Shown here piece after piece: positions 22,415 to 31,232 of a stretch of 34,260 nucleotides of DNA; the stretch's first letter is position 1, and every line of letters starts with the position of its first letter. The stretch is from Levilactobacillus fuyuanensis (GTDB taxonomy: Bacteria > Bacillota > Bacilli > Lactobacillales > Lactobacillaceae): NCBI RefSeq assembly GCF_003946395.1, contig NZ_RHNZ01000025.1:1-34260 (forward strand). Reading direction: 5' to 3'. The position numbers and the translations under genes are program-made. The notes under the pieces were generated by a model. It did not search any database. It saw nothing but the letters and a program-made list of their open reading frames with translations, and had not been told where the DNA came from.

Positions 22415-25400
22415 TAGGATTGCTTCCCTTCCGTCGTGGTTTGTTTATCCAGATCTACGGCGACCATCTTGGAAACGCCGGACTCCTGCATCGTCACCCC
22501 GTATAAGATATCGGCTTGGACCATCGTCTCTTGCCGGTGGGTGATCACGATGAACTGGGTCTGATCCTGGAACTGATGAATGTAGCGGGCGAACCGGGTC
22601 ACATTGGCCGGATCCAGCGCCGCTTCCACTTCATCCAAAATACAGAATGGTACGGGTTGTACCTGTAAAATTGCAAATAATAGCGTAATTGCTGTCAGGG
22701 CACGTTCGCCTCCGGAAAGGAGTCCCATATTCTGGAACTTCTTGCCCGGTGGCTGGGCCATGATGTCAATTCCCGTGGTCAACAGGTCGTGGGGATCGGT
22801 CAAGACCAACTCGGCCTTACCACCGCCAAACATCTGCTTGAACGTCGCCGCAAACTTCTCGGCAATCTGATCAAAACTCTGCTTGAACCGCCGTTTGACC
22901 TGACCGTCGAGCTCATCCATGCTCGTGGTCAACTGATCACGCGCCGTGAGTAAGTCATCGCGTTGCTGGGTCAAGAAGTCGTAGCGTTCACGAACCTCTT
23001 TGTATTCAGCGATGGCGTTCACGTTGACCGTCCCAATCTCATCCAGCCCACGCTTCAACAGCTTCAACTGCACGGCCAACTCGGTATCGGGGAGGTCGCT
23101 AACTTCGGTCTCCGCACCGGCTAAGCTCAGCTGGTACTTCTCGGAAAGTTGATTCTGCTGTTGGTCGATCAACGCGGCTAACCGGGTCTGCTTGACCTGC
23201 GCCTGTTGGAGATCGTCGTTGGCCAATTGCAACAGCCCACTGGTCCGCTGGTTCGCGTCCTCGGCCGCTGCCAACTGGTCGTTGACCGTGGTCAACGTTT
23301 CGTTGCTGGCCACCAGTTCGTGGTCGATAGCTTTCCGATCGGCCTGCGCCTGCTTCAACTGTGTCTCGGCTTCAACCGGCGTCAAAGCCTCCCGCTGATC
23401 TAGTTGTTTCAGATCAGTGGTCAGCGTGGCAACTTGTTGCTCGGCCGCTGCAATGTGGTGTTTCAGGTCCGCACAGGTCGTCCGTTGTTGCTGCTGGCGT
23501 TCCTTAGCCCCAGCCTGCCAAGCCTGCTTCTCAGAGAGTTGGGCCTGCTTGGTCGTCTGTTCGGCCGTGACCGTCTCAATCTGTTTCTGGACGGTCTGGA
23601 CTTGCGCTTCGGTCGCCGTAATCTGCTTCTCACCGGTCAAAATCTGCTCGGCTAAGTGCGCATCCTGCTGGTCATCCCCGGCATTTTTCGCCTGATCGAT
23701 GTCCAATTGCGCCGCCTTGACCTGGCGACTGGCTTGAGACAGCGCAGTTTGCGCACTGGCTAAATCATCATCCAGTTGCCGACACTGCGGCTGTAACCGA
23801 TTGATAGTCGCCTGGAGCGTCTGGCTTCGCTGTTCGCTAGCTAACATGGTAGCTCTGGTCGTCTTAATCTTCGCTTCTTGTTCTTGTAACTGTGGTTTCA
23901 TCTGAGCGATTGACGCTTGTAACTGTTGCAAGTCCTGTTGTTGCCGGAGCACGCTGCTGTGATTCTGCCGCGCTTGCCCCCCGGTAATGGCCCCACTGGC
24001 GCTGACCACGTCGCCGGCCAGACTGACCACCCGATAACGGTGATGGATCTGCTGACTAATGGCCACCGCAGCGTCGAGGTCGCTTGCAAAGATCGTGGTC
24101 CCCAACAAGTACTCTAAAATGTTAGCGGCCCGGCCGTCAATCTTGACCAGGTCACTCCCAATACCTAGAAAACCGGCCAGCGACTGCAAGTTTTGCCGTG
24201 TCGTCCGGTCAACCTGACGCCCGTGAATGGCCGTCAGCGGCAGGAAGGTGGCGCGCCCAGCACGTTGCTGGCGCAGGTAACTCACAGCGGACTTCGCCGT
24301 CGTTTCATTATCCACGACCACCTGTTGGAGCTGACCACCCAGCGCATATTCAACGGCTGCTGTGTAACGTTCAGGCACGTCTAGTAACTCTGAAACAGCC
24401 CCCAAGAGACCCGCGAACTGTTGGCGCTGCTTGAGGATGGCCCGTACACCTTGGTAGAAGCCCCCATATTCAGCCGAAGCCGCCTGTTGGCTCGCTGCCT
24501 TGGTCTGCGCGCGTTGATAGACTTCCAACGCCGCCTGCCAATTGTGTTGCAATTGCTGATAGGTCTGTTGCTGTTGTTGATACTGACCGGCCTCGGTATC
24601 GAGGGTCTGTTCCGCCGCGTTTAGCTCGGACTTGTGCGTCGTTGCCGCTGCGGTGGCCGTATCAACCTTGGCCTGAGCCGTCTTTTCAGTCGCCTGTAAA
24701 TCGGCTAGCTGTCGAGCGACCCGTTCACCTTGCTGCAGTAACCGTTCCTGATTCTGCTGAATGTACTGCCGCTGGTTTCGCCAATTGGCAACGCTCTGTT
24801 TCTGATCGAAATAGGTCGTCCGCAGTTGTTCCAACTTAGCCCGCAGATCACTCAGCGTCTTGGGCGCCGTTGCCTTGGTCAGTTCACGAATCTCGGCCTT
24901 GGCTGTGGTCATGGCCGACGTTAGATCCTTTAAGGTCTGTTCAGTAGTGGCTAATTGTTCCTGGTCCGACGCAATTTCACGTCGTAACTGTTGCAACTGA
25001 TCCGTGGTCGCCTGACGCTGTTCGTCTTGGTGCCGTTGTTGTTCGCCGGACAGATTAACCTGTCCCTGACACTGTTCGACCTTTCGGGTAGCCGCAATCA
25101 GCTTGGCCTGCAAGTCATCCTTCTTGGCTAGCAACGCTGTCTGACGCTGCTTGAGCGCCTGAACCGTTGTCGTCTGGTCGCGCTCCGCTGTCTGGTGATT
25201 GGCAACTAAGTGTTGTTTTTCCTTAACCGCCGCATCCGCGGAACCCTTTTGATCCAATTCCGTATGCAGTTGTCGCACCAACTGGGTCTTTTCCAACAAT
25301 GCATACTTCTTTTGCTGGTCCAGATAATCCTCAGCTAAACTGCTCTGTTCCTCCAACGGCTCCAAACGACCCTCGAGCTCAGCCACAATGTCCTCAACCC

Positions 25401-25968
25401 GATGCAGGTACGTCATGGTCTCTTCCAGCTCGCGTTGGGCCTTTTCCTTGTCCTTGCGGTACTTGTAAACGCCGGCAACTTCCTCGACGATGTTCCGTCG
25501 TTCCTCGGGTTTACTGTTAAAGATCGCCTCGACTCGTCCCTGTGAAATAATCGAGAATGAATCTTGCCCCATTCCCGAGTCCATTAACAGCTCCGTGATA
25601 TCCCGCAACCGACAATTCTGCCCGTTGATTTGATAGTCACTCTCGCCGGACCGGTACAGGATGCGGCTGATCGTTAACTCCGTGTAGTCGCTCTTCAGGT
25701 AGTGGTCGCTGTTATCCAGCGTAATCGCCACTGCCGCACGATTCAGCGGATGGCGGTCGGCTGACCCAGCAAAGATGACATCGGGCATCTTACTACCTCG
25801 CAAGCTCTTCGCTGACTGTTCCCCCAAAACCCACCGCACAGCTTCAGAAATATTACTCTTTCCACTACCATTAGGGCCGACGATGCCGGTCATCCCCGGC
25901 AAAAAGTCAATTCGAGTCTTATCCGCGAAGGACTTGAACCCGCTAATTTCTAATGTCTTTAACCGCAT
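22414..25968 (-). CDS. smc: Chromosome partition/condensation ATPase Smc
   Basis: Full-length SMC of 1184 residues. N-terminal Walker A GPNGSGKSN (31-39), long coiled coil rich in Gln, hinge at roughly 505-660 (GLLGAVSELLDVPERYTAAVEYALGGQLQQVVV...SGAITGG), second coiled coil, then the C-terminal signature LLSGGERALTAITLLFAI and Walker B FCILDEVEAALD. It forms condensin with ScpA and ScpB to extrude DNA loops and separate chromosomes. The order rnc-smc-ftsY is conserved in Firmicutes. The rnc stop lies about a dozen bases upstream. Confidence 0.97.
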   Translation of the reverse strand: MRLKTLEISGFKSFADKTRIDFLPGMTGIVGPNGSGKSNISEAVRWVLGEQSAKSLRGSKMPDVIFAGSADRHPLNRAAVAITLDNSDHYLKSDYTELTISRILYRSGESDYQINGQNCRLRDITELLMDSGMGQDSFSIISQGRVEAIFNSKPEERRNIVEEVAGVYKYRKDKEKAQRELEETMTYLHRVEDIVAELEGRLEPLEEQSSLAEDYLDQQKKYALLEKTQLVRQLHTELDQKGSADAAVKEKQHLVANHQTAERDQTTTVQALKQRQTALLAKKDDLQAKLIAATRKVEQCQGQVNLSGEQQRHQDEQRQATTDQLQQLRREIASDQEQLATTEQTLKDLTSAMTTAKAEIRELTKATAPKTLSDLRAKLEQLRTTYFDQKQSVANWRNQRQYIQQNQERLLQQGERVARQLADLQATEKTAQAKVDTATAAATTHKSELNAAEQTLDTEAGQYQQQQQTYQQLQHNWQAALEVYQRAQTKAASQQAASAEYGGFYQGVRAILKQRQQFAGLLGAVSELLDVPERYTAAVEYALGGQLQQVVVDNETTAKSAVSYLRQQRAGRATFLPLTAIHGRQVDRTTRQNLQSLAGFLGIGSDLVKIDGRAANILEYLLGTTIFASDLDAAVAISQQIHHRYRVVSLAGDVVSASGAITGGQARQNHSSVLRQQQDLQQLQASIAQMKPQLQEQEAKIKTTRATMLASEQRSQTLQATINRLQPQCRQLDDDLASAQTALSQASRQVKAAQLDIDQAKNAGDDQQDAHLAEQILTGEKQITATEAQVQTVQKQIETVTAEQTTKQAQLSEKQAWQAGAKERQQQQRTTCADLKHHIAAAEQQVATLTTDLKQLDQREALTPVEAETQLKQAQADRKAIDHELVASNETLTTVNDQLAAAEDANQRTSGLLQLANDDLQQAQVKQTRLAALIDQQQNQLSEKYQLSLAGAETEVSDLPDTELAVQLKLLKRGLDEIGTVNVNAIAEYKEVRERYDFLTQQRDDLLTARDQLTTSMDELDGQVKRRFKQSFDQIAEKFAATFKQMFGGGKAELVLTDPHDLLTTGIDIMAQPPGKKFQNMGLLSGGERALTAITLLFAILQVQPVPFCILDEVEAALDPANVTRFARYIHQFQDQTQFIVITHRQETMVQADILYGVTMQESGVSKMVAVDLDKQTTTEGKQS

Positions 25969-25980
25969 CGTTAGTCATCC

Positions 25981-26676
25981 TTACTCTGTTTTCAAATTCT
26001 CCAGGGCATGGCGCGCCGCATTCTGTTCGGCGTGCTTCTTCGAGTGGCCGTGGCCCTCACCCAATTTTTTATCGTCCACGTAAACGGCGACTTCGAAGGC
26101 ACGATCGTTGTCGGGACCCTCTTCGTCTAGTAAACGGTAGTCGATGGTGACGGAGCCGTTCTTTTGAACCAGTTCCTGTAACTCCGTCTTGTGGTCAAAG
26201 AACTCGTCGAAACGGCCCTCATCTAATTTCGGAAAAACAACCGTCGTGACGAAACCAACGACCTTATCCAGGCCTTGGTCCATGTACAACGCCCCGATAA
26301 ATGATTCGAAAATATCACATAACAGGGAGTCACGTTGCCGGGCTTGCGCCTTCTCTTCACCTCGACCCAAACGAATATACTGGTCGAAGTGACACTCACG
26401 CGCAAAACTAGCAAAGCTCTGTTCATTCACCATGGCTGCCCGTAACCGGGTCAACCGTCCCTGTGGCATATTGGGGTACCGCCGGAAAATGTAGTTGGAT
26501 ACCACCAACTGCATGACCGCATCCCCTAAAAATTCAATGCGTTCATAAAATTTAAGTCCCTGATTGGGGTGTTCGTTGACGTAAGAAGCCTGCGTAAACG
26601 CCTCATCTAGCAAGGATTGGTCTTTAAAATGGATATCGAAGTTATCTTTTAGTTCTTGATTTAATCCAGCAATCAC
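25981..26676 (-). CDS. rnc: Ribonuclease III
   Basis: Double-strand-specific RNase that processes rRNA precursors and structured mRNAs. The RNase III signature YERIEFLGDAVMQL has Glu45, Glu48 and Asp52; the second metal-ligand segment is CDIFESFIGAL with Asp121 and Glu124. A C-terminal double-stranded RNA-binding domain ends GHSKKHAEQNAARHAL. Length is 231 residues. The start is GTG with GAGGG nine bases upstream. It would be a natural processor of the long hairpins found elsewhere in this cluster. Confidence 0.96.
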   Translation of the reverse strand: MIAGLNQELKDNFDIHFKDQSLLDEAFTQASYVNEHPNQGLKFYERIEFLGDAVMQLVVSNYIFRRYPNMPQGRLTRLRAAMVNEQSFASFARECHFDQYIRLGRGEEKAQARQRDSLLCDIFESFIGALYMDQGLDKVVGFVTTVVFPKLDEGRFDEFFDHKTELQELVQKNGSVTIDYRLLDEEGPDNDRAFEVAVYVDDKKLGEGHGHSKKHAEQNAARHALENLKTE

Positions 26677-26841
26677 GCGCTAATTCCCTCATTTCTATTG
26701 TTCTGTTAGGTACTTTGGGGCCTTTGGTTGGTTCTAGTTTGGTGCTGCTTCGGTTCTACTCAATAAGGCACTCCTATTGCCATTCGCCCGCCTCGGGTAT
26801 TGGTGCTTCCTGGCTGACGGGACTGGTTCGGAACCTCTTTA

Positions 26842-26870
26842 ATTTTATATAGCCGAAACGTGCGCCACAA
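26842..26870 (-). promoter_or_regulatory. Candidate promoter of rnc-smc-ftsY
   Basis: TTGTGG (26865-26870) and TAAAAT (26842-26847) on the minus strand, 17-bp spacer, about 170 nt ahead of rnc. A terminator after acpP (26977-27012) isolates this unit from upstream transcription, which supports a promoter in this gap. Confidence 0.5.
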
Positions 26871-26892
26871 GGCAGGTCCCTGCGCTTAACCC

Positions 26893-26932
26893 CAATAAGG
26901 AAAAATCCAGGCCCGGGATTTTACCCTTATTG
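26893..26932. repeat. Strong inverted repeat in the acpP-rnc gap
   Basis: CAATAAGG-A-AAAATCC and GGATTTT-AC-CCTTATTG pair over 15 bp around AGGCCCG. No T-run on either side, so not an obvious terminator. It lies just upstream of the candidate rnc promoter. The rest of 26677-27022 shows no gene. Confidence 0.6.
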
Positions 26933-26976
26933 ACGTTAATGCTCAGGACCTAAGCACCTTGTTCTGCACTCTAGAC

Positions 26977-27012
26977 TGAAAAAGCCCGGGACAAAGAATT
27001 GCGGCCCGGACT
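26977..27012 (-). terminator. Terminator after acpP
   Basis: On the minus strand AGTCCGGG pairs with CCCGGGCT (one G-U) around a 14-nt loop, then TTTTTC. It is ten bases past the acpP stop. Confidence 0.85.
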
Positions 27013-27022
27013 CGCTCAATCG

Positions 27023-27274
27023 TTATTTATCTTCGGTTTGGTGGGCCACGATGTAGTCGACCACTTCGCCAACGGTCATCAATTTCTCGGCATCTTCGTC
27101 GGAAATTTCCGCGTTAAACGTATCTTCCAGTTCCAAGACGAATTCCACGAAATCAATGGAGTCGGCGTCTAGGTCCTTCTTAAAGTTCAACTGTTCGTTG
27201 ATTTGGTCCCGGTCGGTTTCAAACCGATCGGCAATAATATCGGCAATCTTGTCAAAAATTTCTGCTCTCGTCAT
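27023..27274 (-). CDS. acpP: Acyl carrier protein
   Basis: Protein of 83 residues with the phosphopantetheine site DADSIDFVEFVLELED, Ser39 (DSID where DSLD is most common). Acidic four-helix carrier of growing acyl chains. It sits directly after plsX, as in other Firmicutes, which matches its role as acyl donor for phospholipid synthesis. Lactobacilli often have a second acpP in the fab cluster; this copy is the plsX-linked one. A terminator follows. Confidence 0.95.
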   Translation of the reverse strand: MTRAEIFDKIADIIADRFETDRDQINEQLNFKKDLDADSIDFVEFVLELEDTFNAEISDEDAEKLMTVGEVVDYIVAHQTEDK

Positions 27275-27400
27275 ATCTATCCCTCGCTCACAGTATTCAA
27301 TAAGTAGTCTAACCGTTTTGGCTGACCTTGTCTAGCAAATTAATATCGGTCACGAATTCATTTTTAGTGTGAAATGACCCGTAACACCACACTTTGACGC

Positions 27401-28435
27401 TTACTTCAGGGATTCCTTCAAGGCCGCCATCTCATCGGTGTGATCGGCAAAGTAGCTGACTAACTGATCAGCACTCTTGGTCTCGATCAACTCGCGAATC
27501 TGACCGATCGTGTTCTTGACGGTTGGTGCCTTGCTGGAACCATGCGTCTTAACGACTGGTGCTTTCAAGCCCAAGAGCACGGCTCCCCCATATTGGGAGT
27601 AATCCATGGCACTCTGGACATTCTTGAAGACCGGCTTCAACATGCTGGCCCCAATCTTACCACCCAGACCACCACTCATGATTTCACCCTTAATGAGCTT
27701 CAACATGGAGAGCGCAGTTCCTTCAATGGCCTTCAACGTGGCATTTCCAGTAAACCCATCGGTCACAACAACGTCTGCCGCCCCGTTTAAGAGTTCCCGC
27801 GATTCGACGTTGCCGATAAAGTTAATGCTGTCGATGCTGTCCAGGGCCTGATAGATAGCCTGGTGCGCCATGTCACCTTTGTCAGCTTCGGTCCCGTTGT
27901 TCAACAGGCCAATCCGGGGTTGTTTCACGTGCATGATTGATTGCGCGTAGTACTGACCCATTACGGCGTATTGGACGACGTTAAACGGCTTGGTATCGGC
28001 ATTCGCACCCACGTCCAACATCACAAAGCTGGACTGGTCCGGCTTGCGTAAGACGGGGAGTGTCGTGGTCAATCCTGGCCGGGCAATACCCTTGATTCGG
28101 CCAACGATCAGCAAGCCAGCGGCCAATACGGCCCCGGAATTTCCGGCGGAGAAGAAAGCATCCGCCTCACCATCCTTGACAGCGTTCGCAGCAAGCACGA
28201 TGCTGGATTGCTTCTTCCGCCGGATGGCCCGGACTGGTTCGTCCTCCATGGCGATGACCTCAGCGGCCGGCACCAATGTGATACGACTGTCGTTTTGAAT
28301 CAACGGCTTCACTTGTTCTTCTTGTCCGTATACCAAAAATTCAACGTCACTGTAAGCGTCTCGTGCTAATTCGACACCTTTGATAATTTCAGCGGGGGCG
28401 TAATCGCCACCCATTGCGTCAACGGCAATTTTCAT
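27401..28435 (-). CDS. plsX: Phosphate acyltransferase PlsX
   Basis: Makes acyl-phosphate from acyl-ACP for PlsY, the first step of phosphatidic acid synthesis, as a peripheral membrane enzyme. The N-terminus MKIAVDAMGGDYAP, then FFSAGNSGAVLAAG, MLDVGAN, and VVTDGFTGNATLK are typical. 344 residues, the usual length. It follows recG by 13 bases with AGAAGGAG before the ATG. The fapR gene found here in Bacillus is absent, as usual in lactobacilli. Confidence 0.96.
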   Translation of the reverse strand: MKIAVDAMGGDYAPAEIIKGVELARDAYSDVEFLVYGQEEQVKPLIQNDSRITLVPAAEVIAMEDEPVRAIRRKKQSSIVLAANAVKDGEADAFFSAGNSGAVLAAGLLIVGRIKGIARPGLTTTLPVLRKPDQSSFVMLDVGANADTKPFNVVQYAVMGQYYAQSIMHVKQPRIGLLNNGTEADKGDMAHQAIYQALDSIDSINFIGNVESRELLNGAADVVVTDGFTGNATLKAIEGTALSMLKLIKGEIMSGGLGGKIGASMLKPVFKNVQSAMDYSQYGGAVLLGLKAPVVKTHGSSKAPTVKNTIGQIRELIETKSADQLVSYFADHTDEMAALKESLK

Positions 28436-28448
28436 AATTCGTCTCCTT

Positions 28449-30488
28449 CTAATCCATGGTGGTGTTCTGATGGGCCGTCGTGCTCAGAAACGCAGCGAGC
28501 GCCAAGTTGGCATCCTTATCCGCCCAATCGGGGGAAGCCACCGTTTCCTTAGCCGCCTGTTGGGCCGCACTCAGAATATTCAAGTCGGCCACGGGATCAC
28601 CGACCTTGAAGTCGGGCACCCCAGACTGCTTTTTACCCAGAATATCACCTGGACCCCGTAATTCCAAATCCTTTTGTGATAAAACAAACCCATCGTTGGT
28701 GCTGGTCATGGTCGTCATCCGCTCAACGGCCAGCTCATTCTTCGGGTCCGCAATCAAGATACAAGCGGAAGCCTTCTTACCCCGGCCGACCCGGCCACGC
28801 AACTGATGGAGCTGGGCCAGACCAAAGTGGTCGGCGTCATAGATCAGCATCACCGTAGCGTTAGGTACATCGACGCCAACTTCAATCACGGTCGTGGCGA
28901 CCAGAACTTGGAACTCGTTGGCCTTGAAGGCATCCATCACGGCGTTCTTTTCGTCATTTTTCATCCGACCGTGGAGCAAGCCCACCTTATAGGTCGGTTC
29001 GAACTGTTCCTTGAAACGCTCGTAAATGGCCTCGGCATTCTTCATGTCGACGGCCTCCGATTCCTCAATCAAGGGTGTCACTACGTAGGCCTGCGAACCA
29101 CTACTCAACTCGGCCTTGACCTGCCGGAGCGTGCTGTCAACCTGATTGCTGCGAATCCATGAGGTCTTGATAGGTTGGCGTCCGGCTGGTAATTCATTGA
29201 TGACCGAAACGTCCATTTCGCCATAGGCGGTAATCGCCAGTGTCCGGGGAATTGGCGTCGCCGTCATGGCCAGAACGTCGGGTTGTTGGCCCTTCTCACG
29301 TAAAGCCTGCCGTTGATTGACCCCAAAACGGTGTTGCTCATCGATCACGGCGAGGCCGAGGTCGTGGTAAGCCACTTCCGGTTGAATCAGCGCGTGCGTC
29401 CCGACAATCAGGTTGACGGCGCCGTTAGCAATCTGCGGCAACAGCGTCTTCCGGGCGGCGGGCTTGGTGGCCCCCGTCAACAGGGCCACGTTGACCGGAA
29501 AGTCGGCGAACAATTTTGCTAAATTATTAGCGTGTTGCTCGGCCAAGATTTCCGTCGGGGCCATGAGGGCGGCTTGCGTTCCCGCAGTGATGGCCGCGTA
29601 CATGGCTACGGCGGCCACGACGGTCTTCCCACTCCCTACGTCCCCCTGCAGGAGCCGGTTCATGTGGACTGGTCGCTTCAGGTCGTAGCAGATTTCATTG
29701 ACCACCCGTTTCTGGGCGTCCGTCAGTTCATACGGTAGCGAGGCAATGAAGTCCTTGAGCTTGGGCAAGTCGTAGGTCAATGCCTGGCCATGAAGCGTGT
29801 GATCCTGTTGCTTCACAATCTGTAGACGTGTTTCAAAGAGATAGAACTCCTCAAACTTAGCTGTCCGCCGAGCCGCTTGGGCTGCGGCATCTCCTGCCGG
29901 GAAGTGCATGTCGTGAATCATCTGGCGCCGGTGCAACAAGCGATACTGCTCGCGCAATGGCTCCGGAATCAGGTCCACGATGACTGGTTCGTAGGCGTCA
30001 TAGGCACTTTCGACCAGTTTCTGAATAGTGGCCTGCCGCACCTCCTTATTAGCGGGATAGATCGACCCCATGCCGCCACCATCGTCGGTACTAGCAATGA
30101 TTTTCATACCAGCTAGGCTCTGCCGCTTGGCATCGAAACGACCATACACGGCCAGTTCATTCCCGACCTCCAGCTTATCCTTGAGCCACGGCTGATTAAA
30201 GAACGTGACCGGAATAATCGTGTGCTCGTCCAGGAGTAACCGAAAGTTCAGTCGCGTCTTCCGCCGACCGAACCGTGAAATCACGGGAGCGGCGGCCACG
30301 GTGCCCTTTAGGGTCACTTTAGCTTGATCGGTCAATTCGGTAGGATCTTTGGCCTGCAAGTCCTCGTAACGAAACGGGAAGTAGGTCAACAGGTCGTTGA
30401 CGTTCTCGATATCCAAGGACTTCAGCGCTTGCGCCCGCTTCGGCCCAACACCGGCCAGCTCACTGACCGAATCATTCAAACTCACCAT
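28449..30488 (-). CDS. recG: ATP-dependent DNA helicase RecG
   Basis: Branch-migration helicase acting on stalled forks and Holliday junctions. The N-terminal wedge/OB domain includes a helix-hairpin-helix-like ELAGVGPKRAQ and the OB-like TLKGTVAAAPVISRFGRRKTRLNF. The helicase core has Walker A GDVGSGKT (282-289), the DEQH box (383-386) with HRFGVNQR, and the motif VI region QLHQLRGRVGRG. 679 residues, full length. The ribosome binding site is GGAGGGG. A copy of the cloverleaf element ends 61 nt upstream in sense orientation. Confidence 0.96.
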   Translation of the reverse strand: MVSLNDSVSELAGVGPKRAQALKSLDIENVNDLLTYFPFRYEDLQAKDPTELTDQAKVTLKGTVAAAPVISRFGRRKTRLNFRLLLDEHTIIPVTFFNQPWLKDKLEVGNELAVYGRFDAKRQSLAGMKIIASTDDGGGMGSIYPANKEVRQATIQKLVESAYDAYEPVIVDLIPEPLREQYRLLHRRQMIHDMHFPAGDAAAQAARRTAKFEEFYLFETRLQIVKQQDHTLHGQALTYDLPKLKDFIASLPYELTDAQKRVVNEICYDLKRPVHMNRLLQGDVGSGKTVVAAVAMYAAITAGTQAALMAPTEILAEQHANNLAKLFADFPVNVALLTGATKPAARKTLLPQIANGAVNLIVGTHALIQPEVAYHDLGLAVIDEQHRFGVNQRQALREKGQQPDVLAMTATPIPRTLAITAYGEMDVSVINELPAGRQPIKTSWIRSNQVDSTLRQVKAELSSGSQAYVVTPLIEESEAVDMKNAEAIYERFKEQFEPTYKVGLLHGRMKNDEKNAVMDAFKANEFQVLVATTVIEVGVDVPNATVMLIYDADHFGLAQLHQLRGRVGRGKKASACILIADPKNELAVERMTTMTSTNDGFVLSQKDLELRGPGDILGKKQSGVPDFKVGDPVADLNILSAAQQAAKETVASPDWADKDANLALAAFLSTTAHQNTTMD

Positions 30489-30549
30489 CGTGACACCCCT
30501 CCCATCCTTATTGTTTTTACTTTAATCTCGTGGTTAATGCGCGTTTTAC

Positions 30550-30735
30550 TTCGCCTGCGGCTGTCAGGGATTCCACCTGCTGTGGGGACCGGGCCAAGCC
30601 ACAAAGCGGTCTTGACCCTCGACTTGAAGCCGTCAAAGATCAGACGTCTCCAAGCTCGTCCCATGACGTAACCTGACAAGAAACGTCAGCTAACGTCATC
30701 ACCACGGCCGGTTCCATCCCTGACCTCCTCCGGCT
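30550..30735 (-). ncRNA. Cloverleaf-like structured element, copy 2
   Basis: Read on the minus strand. P1 is GTCAGGGAT (30716-30724) with ATCCCTGAC (30563-30571). P2 is ATGACGTTAGCTGA/TCAGGTTACGTCAT, 12 of 14 pairs. P4 is CTTGGAG/CTTCAAG with a G-U pair. P3 is GGGTCAAG - loop ACCGCTTTGTGG - CTTGGCCC (30591-30618). It is flanked by AGCCGGAGGAGG and CAGCCGCAGGCG. It ends 61 nt before recG, in the sense direction, so it may be part of the recG leader. Confidence 0.65.
30640..30717 (-). CDS. Possible 25-residue peptide inside cloverleaf copy 2
   Basis: GGAGG lies six bases before an ATG; the frame begins MEPAVVMTLADV and stops at a TGA matching that of copy 1 (there MAPAVAVVLADV). The two frames differ by one codon in length. 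It may be a leader peptide or a by-product of conserved structure. Confidence 0.25.
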   Translation of the reverse strand: MEPAVVMTLADVSCQVTSWDELGDV

Positions 30736-30984
30736 AATGTAAACGTTAACCACGATATTGATTTAACAATATTATCGGGTAGGTTGCCACAACAAGATGT
30801 ATCTCGCATCAGCAACATACCATTCAACACTTAATTTTACGCCTTACTTGTCAGTCGTCAAAGGCTGAAACCAGTTAGATTAGCTGAATACTGCCAAATA
30901 TTTCCGACTGACCACTGAATAGTCCAGCATGATTGTCCATCGTCTTCCGCGCAACGCGACTTGGTGCCGTGAAAAAACAGCTTA

Positions 30985-31168
30985 AGCCGGAGGAGGCTAG
31001 ACGTGTAGCCAGCTGTGACGATGGCGTTAATTGGCGATTTGGGCCAATTTACACCATGGACGTGCTTGGAGACTCGTGATTTTCGAGGCTTCAAGGCGAG
31101 GGAAAAGACCGCTCTGTGGCTTTTCCCGGTCCCACAGCAGGCGGAACGTCTAGCAGCCGCAGGCGACA
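30985..31168 (+). ncRNA. Cloverleaf-like structured element, copy 3
   Basis: P1 is GCTAGACGT (30996-31004) with ACGTCTAGC (31146-31154). P2 is ATGGCGTTAATTGG/CCAATTTACACCAT, 12 of 14 pairs. P4 is CTTGGAG/CTTCAAG, capped by an inner CTCG/CGAG stem. P3 is GGGAAAAG - loop ACCGCTCTGTGG - CTTTTCCC (31100-31127). Same flanks as copies 1 and 2. It is divergent from copy 2 across a 249-nt spacer with no gene, and its 3' end lies 71 nt from the fakA stop. Confidence 0.65.
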
Positions 31169-31199
31169 GTTTTTCCACAACAAGTCCATAACGCGAAAG

Positions 31200-31232
31200 A
31201 GGACCGGGACAATCGTCCTGGACCCCTTTAGT
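31200..31232 (-). terminator. Weak terminator-like hairpin after fakA
   Basis: On the minus strand GGTCCAGGAC, GATT loop, GTCCCGGTCC (8 of 10 pairs) followed by TCTTTC. It is the only hairpin between the fakA stop and cloverleaf copy 3. Confidence 0.4.

Noticed and set aside
21903-22544. Plus-strand open frame of 213 residues rich in Ala, Ser, Val and Thr
   Set aside because: It is the exact antisense of the low-complexity part of ftsY; codon bias of GCN/TCN repeats keeps the opposite frame open. No ribosome binding site or family match.
10816-31178. Similar translated segments SHRAVFRLDLKPRKS-like in three copies of the cloverleaf element
   Set aside because: The similarity follows from conserved P3 and P4 DNA; frames have different starts, no ribosome binding sites and unrelated ends, and lie on the strand opposite to most G-U pairs.
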